The translations under genes and the position numbers were made by a program. From positions 1 through 35,508 of the forward strand of contig JAMPFF010000030.1 in assembly GCA_023664605.1 (NCBI GenBank): a stretch of 35,508 nucleotides of DNA. The letters are read 5' to 3'. Below the pieces are notes generated by a model, which was not told where the DNA came from, searched no databases, and saw only the letters and a program-made list of their open reading frames with translations. Below are positions 24,113 to 34,522 of this stretch, in pieces. The stretch is from Clostridium sp. Its GTDB lineage: Bacteria > Bacillota > Clostridia > Lachnospirales > Lachnospiraceae. How positions within the stretch are numbered: the first letter of the stretch is position 1; each line of letters begins with the position of its first letter.

Positions 24113-25666
24113 TTAATCATCTTTTGGCAAATTCATAGAGATACGATAAACTATATTGTTGGTGTTTCCCTCTGCCACTATATATCTTGTATCTACAAGC
24201 ATTTTAAAATATCTTCGCACTGTCGCAGCAGACTTTCTGGTGATCGTTTCAGCCTCTTTAGGAGTGATTTCTCCATGTTCTTCCATAAATCTAACAATTG
24301 TACTGACTTTATTATAATCTTTTTGTGCTAAAACTTCGCTCAAAACTTCGCTCAAACTTCGCTCATTTTTTTGAGCGAAGTTTGCATTCTCAGTTTCAAA
24401 TTTTTCATGAATCCTTATTGTAGTAATCATATAGGTTCTGTCTGCATCCGTTTCAAACTCCGGCAATGGTGAACCATTTCTTTCCAATTCACGCAAAATT
24501 TTTGATATGCCTGTCGATTTCTTCTCAGACAGTTCAATTTCCTTGAAAAATTCTCCAATTTTAGGATTTCTGTATCTTCTTGCCCTGACTTTCCCCACCG
24601 CAAACTTTTCCATATCAATATAGCGATCCGGTCCGGGAAAATTGATAATTTGAATTTGGTCTAAATAAATTCGAATCTCTACCGGCACATCCTCTTTGTA
24701 GTTTTTGTGTAAAACCGCATTTACAAGTGCTTCTTCTAAAGCATTATACGGATAGTTGAAAAAACGGTCTGCTTCCGCTCTTCCATCAACCTTTACAACC
24801 TTTTCCTCAATCACAGTTGTTTTAATGTAATCTAATGCATCCCTTACCTGTTTCCATATCGGACCATTAAATGCTTTCTCTGTAAAATCAGATGCCTCCG
24901 CCTCCTTATCATAAAAACGCACCAGCTCAATCTTGCTTCCTGCAATCAACTTGTCCGGTCTTTCCCCAAACATAAGCAGTCCAATATTTTTAATTGCAAT
25001 TCCCTCGTCTTTTTCTTCTGCCACTTCCTCGGATACTAATAAGTCCTCCAAAGAACGTACATTCAGTTCTTCTACCAATGAACTATTGCTTTCTCTAATA
25101 AAATCCTCAAGATATCCCCTGCGTATATGCTCCATAGATGCCAGATTATTAATGCGATCAACAAATGGTATAGACGCAAATTTTTCAAAAAGTTCCGCTA
25201 TCTCGCTCTGTTTGGCTTCTACTGTAAGCGATGCCGGACGAATCCAATATTTCATTGTGCGGTCTTGCTCTTTTCCTGCTTCCTTTTTAGAATAAACATC
25301 CACAGGTGCTTGATACGGTCCTGCATCACCCGCTGCGCACTTCAAATATACCACATTCACCCCTTGATATTCCACAATCTCAATCTTTGGAATAAAACGA
25401 GGCTCAATTCTATTACAATATTGAAATATTTTCAGCTGAATGTCATCAAGTAATTCGTCTGGTACACCTACTGGCGGCAAAATCGGAATCCCGTTTTCTG
25501 TTTTTACTCCAATCACAAGATATCCGCCGTCCACCCCTGCGATATCATTCGCATATCCGCATATTGTATGCACAATTTCTGATGGATTAAAACCTTCTTT
25601 GTATTCTATTCGATTTTGTTCTATTTTGCGCCCTTCTAATAGGGTTTCTATTTTTACTGGGATCAA
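24113..25666 (-). CDS. AlbA_2 (Schlafen-type)/ATP-binding winged-helix regulator
   Basis: The 517-residue product has an N-terminal AlbA_2 domain (IEYKEGFNPSEIVHTICGYAN and GGYLVIGV), a middle GHKL-like AAA_4/HATPase_c_4 domain with NALEEALVNAVLHKNY (about 308-323) and INFPGPDRYI, and a C-terminal winged helix (about 440-510, TPKEAETITRKSAATVRRYFKMLVD). Such proteins are often annotated as RecG-like transcription factors and are common next to restriction systems. The start is TTG, after AAAGGAAG. A 160-base gap with a TCTTGTT/AACAAGA inverted repeat separates it from the operon upstream. A coding hairpin lies at 24353-24384. Confidence 0.85.
   Translation of the reverse strand: MIPVKIETLLEGRKIEQNRIEYKEGFNPSEIVHTICGYANDIAGVDGGYLVIGVKTENGIPILPPVGVPDELLDDIQLKIFQYCNRIEPRFIPKIEIVEYQGVNVVYLKCAAGDAGPYQAPVDVYSKKEAGKEQDRTMKYWIRPASLTVEAKQSEIAELFEKFASIPFVDRINNLASMEHIRRGYLEDFIRESNSSLVEELNVRSLEDLLVSEEVAEEKDEGIAIKNIGLLMFGERPDKLIAGSKIELVRFYDKEAEASDFTEKAFNGPIWKQVRDALDYIKTTVIEEKVVKVDGRAEADRFFNYPYNALEEALVNAVLHKNYKEDVPVEIRIYLDQIQIINFPGPDRYIDMEKFAVGKVRARRYRNPKIGEFFKEIELSEKKSTGISKILRELERNGSPLPEFETDADRTYMITTIRIHEKFETENANFAQKNERSLSEVLSEVLAQKDYNKVSTIVRFMEEHGEITPKEAETITRKSAATVRRYFKMLVDTRYIVAEGNTNNIVYRISMNLPKDD
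24331..24384 (-). repeat. Direct-repeat array ending in a 13-bp hairpin inside the AlbA_2 gene
   Basis: AAACTTCGCTCA occurs three times (24331, 24343, 24354). The last copy is followed by six T and then its perfect inverse, giving a 13-base stem (CAAACTTCGCTCA at 24353-24365 with 24372-24384). It lies in the linker between the ATPase and winged-helix domains and encodes SLSEVLSEVLAQ-type residues. Spacing of 12 and 11 bases means loss or gain of a unit could change frame. Confidence 0.7.
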
Positions 25667-25826
25667 TTCGCCACACTTCCTTTGCTGTGATTTAATAGCA
25701 TCTACATAAACTTATGCAGTTCTTGCTTAAATCTTGTTATAATTTCAATTTTAAAACAAGACCTCTCTTGCTAAAACGTATCTTATCACCGATTCCAAAC
25801 ACAATTGTGTCGCCTCAGATCTATTC

Positions 25827-27821
25827 TTAAATTCCTAACTTGTCAAATAAAATTCTATTTCTCTTCTCAGAATCCTCAATAATTTTGTCATACGATAATA
25901 TTTCTATATATGCATGTTTCTTATCATGATATTTATAGTATCCTCTTTTATCTGGTGTTTCCTTAAAATCTTCATCTTCTGCTACTTTTACCAAATTAGG
26001 TGTCAAATCACATATTGCATACAAATAAAACTGAGTATTATCACCCACTTTGATAATTCGCCCATATTTATCAGCAACCTTATTTGTAGATAACTTATTT
26101 ACATAATCAACTAATTGAACAATCGGATTTTCTGCTCGACTATAATCATCTCTCATAGGACGCTTCAATTCAAAAATAACAATTGTTCCATACTCTCTTC
26201 CAATATTCTCTTCATCCGAAACAGCGACCGGATTATTAAGAAATAAAATATCTGTACGTTCTTCTTTTGGGTTATTATTAAATGGAATATCCGACGATAT
26301 ATATTCACTATACGCTAACCGTTCATCAATTAACCACAAATTATGTGCCTGATACTCAATCTCTCCCGATGTCCTGCGCATTGGATAAATCAAATTATGC
26401 AAATAAGATTCTTTATTAAATTTATCATCATTGTTTTTCTTAATTCCTTTTTTTAACAATTCTAAAATTATCTTTCTATGAGCTACATAATCTGCTAATG
26501 CCGACTTATTCGCATCACTAATTTTTTCAAACTGTTCTTCTAATTTTCCACTATATTCTTCATAATTTTCTGCACCAACATCCATTTTATCCATTATTTC
26601 CTTACTTGATTTTTTCAGCTCAACATCAAATTTTCTTTTTATTTTATATAATTCTTCATCTAACCCGCTATCTGTTATTGTTGGTTTGATTTTTTTAATT
26701 TCCTCTGGCATATACCTAAGCAAATGACCAAATTGAGGTGCTTGATCCGAAATATATTTTTTAATTCTTTCCTCTTTATTTTTTCTAACTTCATTAAGAT
26801 ATTCTGACAAATAATTTTCTATCTGCTCTTTTGCACACTCGATAATATCTTTCATCGAAATATCAGTATCCTCATTGTCCTCAGATATATCAAATGATGT
26901 TCTGCTCGTATCAACATTGTCATCCAGATATGTTCCTGATATAATACCAACATAAAAGTATCCTCTATTTGCATAGATTGCTTTATCTAAATCCACAATT
27001 TCCTTGTCTAAATTGATAGGTTTTACCATCCGATCATTCGCATAAAGAAAAAGCTTATTTCCATCAATAGATGCATCTTCAATCTTTATATTTAATAATT
27101 TAAAAGTTTGATCTTTCACAAATATATCAATCTCTTTTTCCTCACGTTTTGTTTTTTCCTTAAGCATCAAATTTAAGCAAAATCTTTCTTCGTCAAGCAC
27201 ATTAATTTGTGGACATTTGGGTGACATCAAATACATCATACAGTGCTGCATTAATTTCATCGCAATAGTTTCAGCTTTCTTATTTTTTACATGTTTACGA
27301 TACACCGGCAAATAATTTACTAAGCTTATTCTTGTCATATTATCAGAAACATCACCTACTTTTTCTAACCCATCATCTATATCCAAATTATCTAATGAAA
27401 AGTCAAATGAGCGTTTCACCCATACCCCGTCATCTTTAAAAATACTTTCAACCTCTGTCTTTTGGAATGCTTTCAGCCATGAAAAGCGTCCGACTCCCTT
27501 GCCGCCCTTATCTGCACGATAGGCAGAATCCGACTGCAAGAATGAACGCATATTATTCTCATCTAATCCAATTCCGTTATCTATTATTGTAAACCCGATA
27601 ATCTCATTTATGCTACTATCTATTCCATCAATACTTGCAACTTGTTGAGATTCCCTTACTATTTGAATATCAATACGCCCTTCAAAAGTTTCTTTACTTT
27701 GACGTTCCTCAATGGCATAAATAGAATTTACTACTGCCTCGTATAATGGAATCAATGGCTGCGTTTTGGGTAAATCAAAATTTTTAACTCTCCCTACTAA
27801 ATCTATAGTAAACCCTGCCAT
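25827..27821 (-). CDS. GHKL (MORC/MutL-like) ATPase with putative C-terminal nuclease
   Basis: The product is about 664 residues from 27821, chosen for GGAAGGAGAGCATT; the longer frame has no ribosome site. The N-terminal GHKL ATPase has LYEAVVNSIYAIEE (Glu 28, Asn 32), DNGIG (81-85) and GGKGVGRFSWLKAF (106-119). A second S5-like region and a long charged helical section follow. Near 530-575 the order RTDILFL, then GTIVIFELKRP, gives Asp and E-x-K in the spacing of a PD-(D/E)xK nuclease; this is inferred. Prokaryotic MORC/MutL-like ATPases are known in restriction-modification neighbourhoods. It lies 77 bases after res on the same strand. Confidence 0.78.
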   Translation of the reverse strand: MAGFTIDLVGRVKNFDLPKTQPLIPLYEAVVNSIYAIEERQSKETFEGRIDIQIVRESQQVASIDGIDSSINEIIGFTIIDNGIGLDENNMRSFLQSDSAYRADKGGKGVGRFSWLKAFQKTEVESIFKDDGVWVKRSFDFSLDNLDIDDGLEKVGDVSDNMTRISLVNYLPVYRKHVKNKKAETIAMKLMQHCMMYLMSPKCPQINVLDEERFCLNLMLKEKTKREEKEIDIFVKDQTFKLLNIKIEDASIDGNKLFLYANDRMVKPINLDKEIVDLDKAIYANRGYFYVGIISGTYLDDNVDTSRTSFDISEDNEDTDISMKDIIECAKEQIENYLSEYLNEVRKNKEERIKKYISDQAPQFGHLLRYMPEEIKKIKPTITDSGLDEELYKIKRKFDVELKKSSKEIMDKMDVGAENYEEYSGKLEEQFEKISDANKSALADYVAHRKIILELLKKGIKKNNDDKFNKESYLHNLIYPMRRTSGEIEYQAHNLWLIDERLAYSEYISSDIPFNNNPKEERTDILFLNNPVAVSDEENIGREYGTIVIFELKRPMRDDYSRAENPIVQLVDYVNKLSTNKVADKYGRIIKVGDNTQFYLYAICDLTPNLVKVAEDEDFKETPDKRGYYKYHDKKHAYIEILSYDKIIEDSEKRNRILFDKLGI

Positions 27822-27898
27822 AATGCTCTCCTTCCCACATCTATATTTGCCTATCTTTATGATTTTTAAATATATCGCACTATCTTTGATATGTTCAG

Positions 27899-30106
27899 CT
27901 AAAACTTCTCCTCCAACGGCACCCAACTATCATCTGACATATCATCCACATATTCTGTATTATTGATAAACAGTTCTTCCTGAGTGTCTCTCACGAATCC
28001 CCAATGTAGCTTATATTTTTCTGCATATTGCTTAAACGCATTGAATTTATTACCAATCTGCATGTCAATATTCTTACTGTGACCTGACACCTCGCCCCCC
28101 TTTGTTTCAATTATCCAATCCGTGCCATCTTTTAAATGTACAATATAATCCGGATAGAATAGCCATTGTTTCAAAAGGGCATCTGTATATACAACCGATA
28201 AATATTGCTGTCCAGTATCCCCATTTTTGTAAAACCATTCCACATTTTCATTTGACTCACAATAGCGCTCGAACAGTCTCTCCGGCAGGCTCCTTGTTTT
28301 GTCGGTACAAAATTCATTCGTATACTCTTTGTATGCATTCAAGCGAAACAACATTCGCTTTTTAACTTCACTATACTTGTACACTTCCATTTCAGGAATA
28401 GTAAACAATACTGTCTTAGGTTCCAACATAAATGACATCTGTGCTCCACCCATCTGTGCAGTAACATTTTTAAAATCTATCTTTAATTGTTTCGCATTAT
28501 TTATTACAAACGCATAAAAATCTGCGTTATCCAATTCAATAAATTTATATTTTGTCTTCTTTCCCTTACTGAACATTCTCCGTAATATATTCTTTACCTT
28601 CTGTGCCTGCATTCCTGTTACTTTCTTAATTTCATCAACAGAATGCAACAAATAGATACCATGAGAATGGGTATTAACAGTGGTCTTTATACCAATTTGG
28701 TTCTTCTCTCCGCTTCCCGCCAAATCTTCTGTTGTCCGAAAAACACCTTGCAATATTTTGCTATCTATCTCATGACTAAAATTATATCCTCCTGCTTCCA
28801 GATTTTCTCGATTCACACTCGTATCACTTCCAAGACAATACTTATCCTTGAAATAATCGTATACCTTGATTAAAGTCTCGCGTTCCCCCAATCCATCAAA
28901 ATCAAGATTACGCAACTCTTTTGTCAGAGTAAAGTCTTTCGCCTCATCCTTGAGAAATAGGCGACGTACCTGATACGCCTTATCCAGTGTAGAAAGTAAA
29001 CCCATTTTATATTGCGTGTCCAAAGTATAAATATAACAGTAATCGAGCGTATTAATACCATAATGTTTGCGTTCCGGCATTCTCCTGATTCGTCCAATCG
29101 TCTGAATCTGGAAATCCTCACTTCCACCCTCGCGAAGCTTAACCAATATCTTTGCACGCGGACAATCCCAACCGGTGGAAATCGCTTGTTTCATAAGCAA
29201 AAATGCAGCAGAACCATCCAAATTTATAAGGTCATCTCCTACGATTTTTTCATCACTCATCCAGATATTGACCATACCATTATCGTAGGTATAACCCATA
29301 CCCGCTAATTTTTCTTCTACCGCCTTAATCGTCTCCGGTTGTCCCATCGGAAACTGGATGAGAACAAGCGGACGGATATTAACCCCCATTAGCTTATACA
29401 TTTCCGCCACTTCTTTCCGTTTTTCATCAGCCAAATCGAGCAAATAATCATAATCATTCTGAATCTCGCGGCTCTCATCTACACCCTCATTGACGTAGAT
29501 AGCACGGGTAATCAGTCCTGCATTAATGACCTCTTCTTCTGGTATTTCATAATATTCCTGATGTGAAACCTTGTTTGCGGTAGCAGATACACGGATAATA
29601 TTTTTTGCAGCAAATGCACTAATGACATCATCTGCCTTTTTCGTATTATTCAAATGCTCTTCATCAATAATAACAATAAATCGCACACCGTCTTTATGTG
29701 CTTCTGCAATCTTCTCAAACAGATTAGAGCGCTCACTATCCTTTAGCGCTGTATTGCCTTTTTTTGTCACCAACTCCCAGTTGATAAATGTAACGCTTCC
29801 CCCTTCAAACCCTGACAACATCGAATAAATCAGATTTCTGGTATCTCGTTGCGGCGTAAGGGCATCCATACTATCTTTACTCTGTTCTTCCAGATTCCCT
29901 TTACCCGGACAAAGCCATACAAATGCAGTATGACCATCTGTATTTTTCAAATATTCATCTATGTATTTGATAAGAATGACTGTTTTTCCTGCCCCAGTAG
30001 GCGCCTTTATGGTGATAATCTGCTTACTGCTTATATCAGATGTCTTATCTATCAAAAACTCCACGCAATCATCCTGAAATTCAAAATCATTGATGCCATT
30101 TACCAT
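27899..30106 (-). CDS. res: Type III restriction enzyme Res subunit
   Basis: The 735-residue product is a superfamily 2 helicase: Walker A APTGAGKT (35-42), DEEH box IIDEEHLN (about 147-153), SAT motif VSATAN (173-178), and motif VI QTIGRIRRMP. The C terminus has a nuclease core YPDYIVHLKDGTDWIIETKGGE, fitting PD-(D/E)xK. Type III enzymes cut after Res, bound to Mod, moves between two head-to-head sites. It is shorter than classical EcoP15I Res (~970) but complete in motifs. It overlaps the mod gene by 7 bases. Since Mod has a premature stop, Res may be without a recognition partner. Confidence 0.9.
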   Translation of the reverse strand: MVNGINDFEFQDDCVEFLIDKTSDISSKQIITIKAPTGAGKTVILIKYIDEYLKNTDGHTAFVWLCPGKGNLEEQSKDSMDALTPQRDTRNLIYSMLSGFEGGSVTFINWELVTKKGNTALKDSERSNLFEKIAEAHKDGVRFIVIIDEEHLNNTKKADDVISAFAAKNIIRVSATANKVSHQEYYEIPEEEVINAGLITRAIYVNEGVDESREIQNDYDYLLDLADEKRKEVAEMYKLMGVNIRPLVLIQFPMGQPETIKAVEEKLAGMGYTYDNGMVNIWMSDEKIVGDDLINLDGSAAFLLMKQAISTGWDCPRAKILVKLREGGSEDFQIQTIGRIRRMPERKHYGINTLDYCYIYTLDTQYKMGLLSTLDKAYQVRRLFLKDEAKDFTLTKELRNLDFDGLGERETLIKVYDYFKDKYCLGSDTSVNRENLEAGGYNFSHEIDSKILQGVFRTTEDLAGSGEKNQIGIKTTVNTHSHGIYLLHSVDEIKKVTGMQAQKVKNILRRMFSKGKKTKYKFIELDNADFYAFVINNAKQLKIDFKNVTAQMGGAQMSFMLEPKTVLFTIPEMEVYKYSEVKKRMLFRLNAYKEYTNEFCTDKTRSLPERLFERYCESNENVEWFYKNGDTGQQYLSVVYTDALLKQWLFYPDYIVHLKDGTDWIIETKGGEVSGHSKNIDMQIGNKFNAFKQYAEKYKLHWGFVRDTQEELFINNTEYVDDMSDDSWVPLEEKF

Positions 30107-31737
30107 AATTCTCCTGCCTCCCGAAGTTCATCATCAAAATAACAATCCGGAATGATATAGGCATTTACATTCCGTAACATCTTTTCCTGTGAAGCGGAAA
30201 GCAAAACATCCTGATTAATAAAGACAGCTTGCAAATCCTTGTAATCAGCAAAACTCTTTTCAAAATCATCCATTTCCTCATCATTCATGATGATAACATA
30301 CTTTTTATTGTCGATTTTGATGCCATATTTTAACTGTATCATTTCTTCAATATGTTCCAACAAATCATCGTAAATTTCTTCGCTATCTTTAGCGACAACA
30401 TTTGTTTTGTAATATTTTAAATTAGCTGGTAATCCTTCAGAATACTCGCTACCATCTGCACGTTTTCCGGTTATAACCGTTTTCAAACGTTGATAGGTAA
30501 CTTCTTCACAAATATTGTTTTCATTATTGGTGCAAAGGATAAAATGGCGGTTGCCACCATCTTCTTTATTTAGTTCTAAAACTGCTTGTCCAGTTGTACC
30601 TGAACCAGCAAAAAAATCTAGAATTATAGCATCAGTAGAAATACAACCAAGCCTTACTATAGCTTCAATTAATTTTGTAGGTTTAGGATTATCAAAAGGG
30701 CAAAAACCGGAAAATATAAGTTTAAGTTCATCCGTTGCATCTTGATTGCAACCAAACAATTCATTCGTCCACCAATTTGTCGCACACTGCCCCTGTTCTT
30801 GGATATCACTTGCATATATTTTTATTCGAGGAATTCCATTGCCATTTTTAGTCCAATGAACTCTGTTCTCGTTAAGAAATTTTTCAAACGTTTCTTTAGA
30901 GCCATACCAAGTTTCCGTTAATATACATCCTGTCGGAGTAGTTATAGAATATTCACATCCCCCACGACCTCGTGCAGCTTTCCAAGGATTTGAAGTCCAA
31001 GCTCCTCTATTATCATTATCAGGATTTGAAAAAGAACTGGTAGATTCAACTTTCCCTATTCCATACAATTTATGATATTCGCTATCTCTAGAATAAACAA
31101 GTATATGTTCTGCCACTATACCTATTAATTTCTTCTTATCATTTGGTTGATTATGTCTTCTCCTCCAATGAATATGACCTTCAAAATTATTTTCATTAAA
31201 GATTTCATCACATAGCATTCTAAGGGTATGTATTTCATTATCATCACAAGAAATAAAAAGACAACCTTCTTTAGCCAATAAACGATATGCTATTTTTAAT
31301 CGCTTGTACATAAAGGATGCCCATTTTGAATGCTTATACAAATCAAACTTATCTACATATTTATCATTTTAAATAAAATCCTTTTCTTTATTATACGGCG
31401 GATCAATATAAATCACATCAATCTTCCCTCTATGTGTTTTCTCCAATAACTTCAAAGAATGCAGATTATCCCCTTCTAAAAGGAAGTTATATTCCTCACT
31501 ATCCGGATTTCCAACAATCTCCCGCTCCTTTACTTCCGTAAATACCGGAATATGTGTCCTCATTTTTACATCCACTTCTTCCTCATGTTCTTCCCATACA
31601 AGACCATATTTCTTAGAAGTGAGTTCTTTTTCTATCTGATTAATTGCAATCAGAGATTCATCATCACTATGCTGCTCTTTCAGTTTCTCCAGAAAGCTTA
31701 TCATCTGCTCTCTCTTAATCTGTGATAAATTTGCCAT
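30100..31737 (-). pseudogene. mod: Type III DNA methyltransferase Mod, interrupted by one in-frame stop
   Basis: The full frame is 545 codons. The first 122 residues end in IDVIYIDPPYNKEKDFI, which contains the catalytic DPPY (112-115). Codon 123 is TAA (31369-31371). After it the same frame continues NDKYVDKFDLYKHSKWASFM and runs to 30100, with the SAM-binding FAGSGTTGQAVLEL near residue 375. In relatives the site reads DFIYND, so a Tyr codon became TAA by one base change. No frameshift is needed. The downstream TTG at 31341 lacks a ribosome site and would lose DPPY. The order DPPY then FxGxG is the beta-class layout. The protein is probably inactive unless read through. Confidence 0.88.
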
Positions 31738-31749
31738 ATTTTAATTTCC

Positions 31750-34446
31750 TCATTTGCTGATTTCTGAGTATTCCTTTTTACTAAGACATAAATAATTCAA
31801 ATAACAAGCCGAACATTTTTCTTTGCTGCATTTTTTCTCCAAATGATTCGCCCTAATATTTTTTGCAGCTTCCTTTATTTCAGTTGCAACGTCATCCGTC
31901 AATCCTTCCGTAACACGAACTCTTTCATTCTCTGCATTATCCAAATTCAAAATTTCCAAATAGTCCGCCTTATGTCCTGTAAGTTCCTGATATCCCAATG
32001 CATATATGCGGAGCTGTTCTGCATTTACGCACTCCGTCACATCTCTATCTGCTGTTTTAAAATCAACAATTGTTGTTTTAACCTCTCCAGATAATTCCCG
32101 TCTTTTCACCAAATCAATACGACCATTTACCTTGATTCCGTTCCCCATATCAAGCTCAATATAAGCTTCTGCCATTTCTATATTCTTGAAATCAGCCTCA
32201 TTTTTTACAAAGTAACTGTCTACCGATTTCTTTGCCCCAGCAAGCATATTCTCTGCCAGTTTTTCATTCGCGTAAGGCAAATAAAAGGTCTCATCAACAA
32301 TCGACGCAACTTCCTCTCTTGTAAGTGTTCCGCCTTCTAGATACTTTCTATGAATATTTCTCACAATATTGTGCATAGCAATTCCATGCCCCATAGAAGC
32401 AGCAAGCGGCTGCACAAATCCATAAAACATAGAAAGTTTAAATCGGTAAGCACAGTCAAAATAATCCTGAAGTATCGAAAAATTGAGATTAATTGCTGCT
32501 TGTTCTTTATTCATAGGCGGAAGTTGTAAATCTGTATATTTCATTTGCGCATCATAAGTAAGCATATAAGGCGACTCTTTAGCTTCTATCAAAAATTGCG
32601 ACACCAATTTATCTCTACCATGTGGCGCTCTTGTCAAATACAAATATTTCTTCGCCCTTGTTACCGCAACATAGAACAACTTCCTTTCCTCCTCTATGCC
32701 GCCTTTAAAACGCTCAGAATTGGCAATCCATGATTTATCAATCACATGCCATACACCCTTTCCACCTACCCCTGCCGCTGGAAAATTATTCTTACTTAGC
32801 TGTGGCACAAATACTGCCGTATATTCCAAACCTTTCGCCTGATGAACGGTCATAATATTGACGGCATCCGGTCTTATGTAGGTATTTGCAAGATATCCTT
32901 CCGGATAGTAACCACTTGCAGTATATTGAAGAAACTTGCAAAAACGCTCTAATTTATTTTTAGGTACCGTTGCAAAATTAATCGTTTCAAAGTCATGAAT
33001 AACTTGGCTGAATTTTCCCAAATTGTACAGAATCACCTCCGCATGAATATTCCCACTATCTTCCGTAATATCTATCTTTCTTAAAAAATTGTGAAACACA
33101 TCCTGCAGAATAAAATCTGCATAAAATTTCTTAGAATTAACATCTATTGTTGCCAAATATCCTATTGCATCCGTTAAATCCTTAAGGTCAAAATGATATT
33201 CTACCCCTTGCCATAATTTATACAAATCATTCATGCTGATACTTCCTTCAAGGTAGTTAAATATACCTTTTGCCGCTTTGCATTCTGCGGTTTCAAATAA
33301 CGCATTCACTCCTTCTACAATATAAGGAATATCATATTCATCAAACTTCTTTGAAAAATCATCCCCAAACTTTTTCTTTCTAAGCAGAACAGCTATTTCC
33401 GAATAATTAATCCCAACCTCGTGTAAAGCTTTGATTCGTTGTGCAATAAAATCACATTCATCTTCTATATGCTCAAATTCCCGATAAACTGTATCGCCTT
33501 CTTCATACTTAAATCCAGTGCCAGATTTCATCTTTTTAGGAAGTCGTTTTATATTATTGACAATAACCCTATGTGCAATATCAACAATAGCCTCTGAGCT
33601 CCTATAGTCAGTATCCAAAACAATGTACTTCTCAATTCCATATCGCTCTTTGAATGTAAGAATATTATCAGCATCGCTTCCTCTAAACTGATAAATAGTT
33701 TGGTCATCATCTCCAACAATACACAAATTGCAACCCGCGTCTTTTATACACCTTATCAATCGCTCCTGAATTGGATTAATATCTTGATATTCATCTACAG
33801 TCAAATATTTCACTCTATCAGTAATGGTTTTGTAAAATTCTTCATTTTGCTGTATCTGTTCTAACATTTCCCTAAGAATCAGAGAATAATCGAAATAGTG
33901 CTTTTCGTAAAATAGACTCTTATATTTTTCAACCGCAGCTAATGTTTTCGCATCCCACTTAGTATGTTCATCCCAGCTTTCATTTAATATACTCATCGTA
34001 GATAAAAACAACGAAGTTTCAACATACATTTTAAGTCCAAAATCCTTCATCCCAGAATCGAAATAATTTTTGTCAATAAAAAGCTTCGTTTTTATCTCAT
34101 CTAACACAGTAAAATTTTGATACTGAGGAAGAAATTCCTGTAGCATTCTCAAGCAAAAGCCGTGTATCGTTCCGACATACATATCCGCAAAACCAACCGT
34201 GCTTCCAAGTTCTTCTTTGGCATATTTATAAATACGGCTCTTTAATTCTTCAGCGGCTTTTTCTGTAAATGTAAAGGCAACAATATTTTTAGGTTGTATA
34301 TCAGGTTTGCATTTTAAAACATTAATTATTCTTCTTGTAACTACACCCGTTTTTCCTGCCCCTGCGCAAGCAATTATCTCAAGATTTTCGTCAATTGTTT
34401 TGACCGCCTCTGCTTGTGCATCTGAGAGTTTATCCAATAACCCCAT
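31750..34446 (-). CDS. UvrD-type helicase fused to RecB/AddB-like Fe-S nuclease
   Basis: The product is about 898 residues from 34446 (GCAGAGGAAAAAT box); the longer frame overlaps the HTH gene. Superfamily 1A helicase motifs are present: ACAGAGKT (26-33), DEYQDINPIQE, GDDDQTIYQFRGSD, VMTVHQAKGLEYTAVF and FYVAVTRAKKYLYLTR. The C-terminal ~200 residues are a RecB-family PD-(D/E)xK domain with GRIDLV, TIVDFKTAD and AEQLRIYALGYQ. Cys residues in YFDCAYRFKL and in CSKEKCSACYLNYLC are placed like the Fe-S cluster of AddB and Cas4. The gene ends 12 bases before mod, so all belong to one operon. A role in degrading or unwinding foreign DNA is inferred. Confidence 0.9.
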   Translation of the reverse strand: MGLLDKLSDAQAEAVKTIDENLEIIACAGAGKTGVVTRRIINVLKCKPDIQPKNIVAFTFTEKAAEELKSRIYKYAKEELGSTVGFADMYVGTIHGFCLRMLQEFLPQYQNFTVLDEIKTKLFIDKNYFDSGMKDFGLKMYVETSLFLSTMSILNESWDEHTKWDAKTLAAVEKYKSLFYEKHYFDYSLILREMLEQIQQNEEFYKTITDRVKYLTVDEYQDINPIQERLIRCIKDAGCNLCIVGDDDQTIYQFRGSDADNILTFKERYGIEKYIVLDTDYRSSEAIVDIAHRVIVNNIKRLPKKMKSGTGFKYEEGDTVYREFEHIEDECDFIAQRIKALHEVGINYSEIAVLLRKKKFGDDFSKKFDEYDIPYIVEGVNALFETAECKAAKGIFNYLEGSISMNDLYKLWQGVEYHFDLKDLTDAIGYLATIDVNSKKFYADFILQDVFHNFLRKIDITEDSGNIHAEVILYNLGKFSQVIHDFETINFATVPKNKLERFCKFLQYTASGYYPEGYLANTYIRPDAVNIMTVHQAKGLEYTAVFVPQLSKNNFPAAGVGGKGVWHVIDKSWIANSERFKGGIEEERKLFYVAVTRAKKYLYLTRAPHGRDKLVSQFLIEAKESPYMLTYDAQMKYTDLQLPPMNKEQAAINLNFSILQDYFDCAYRFKLSMFYGFVQPLAASMGHGIAMHNIVRNIHRKYLEGGTLTREEVASIVDETFYLPYANEKLAENMLAGAKKSVDSYFVKNEADFKNIEMAEAYIELDMGNGIKVNGRIDLVKRRELSGEVKTTIVDFKTADRDVTECVNAEQLRIYALGYQELTGHKADYLEILNLDNAENERVRVTEGLTDDVATEIKEAAKNIRANHLEKKCSKEKCSACYLNYLCLSKKEYSEISK

Positions 34447-34522
34447 ATTTTTCCTCTGCTTTCCAAAATATTTTATATCGACTACATAATTTTTTATTGT
34501 AGATTCGTTCTTACTTCTTATT

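Noticed and set aside
30100-31737. Two separate methyltransferase genes
   Set aside because: The same frame continues across the TAA and the parts together make one Mod; the second part lacks a ribosome site and the DPPY motif.
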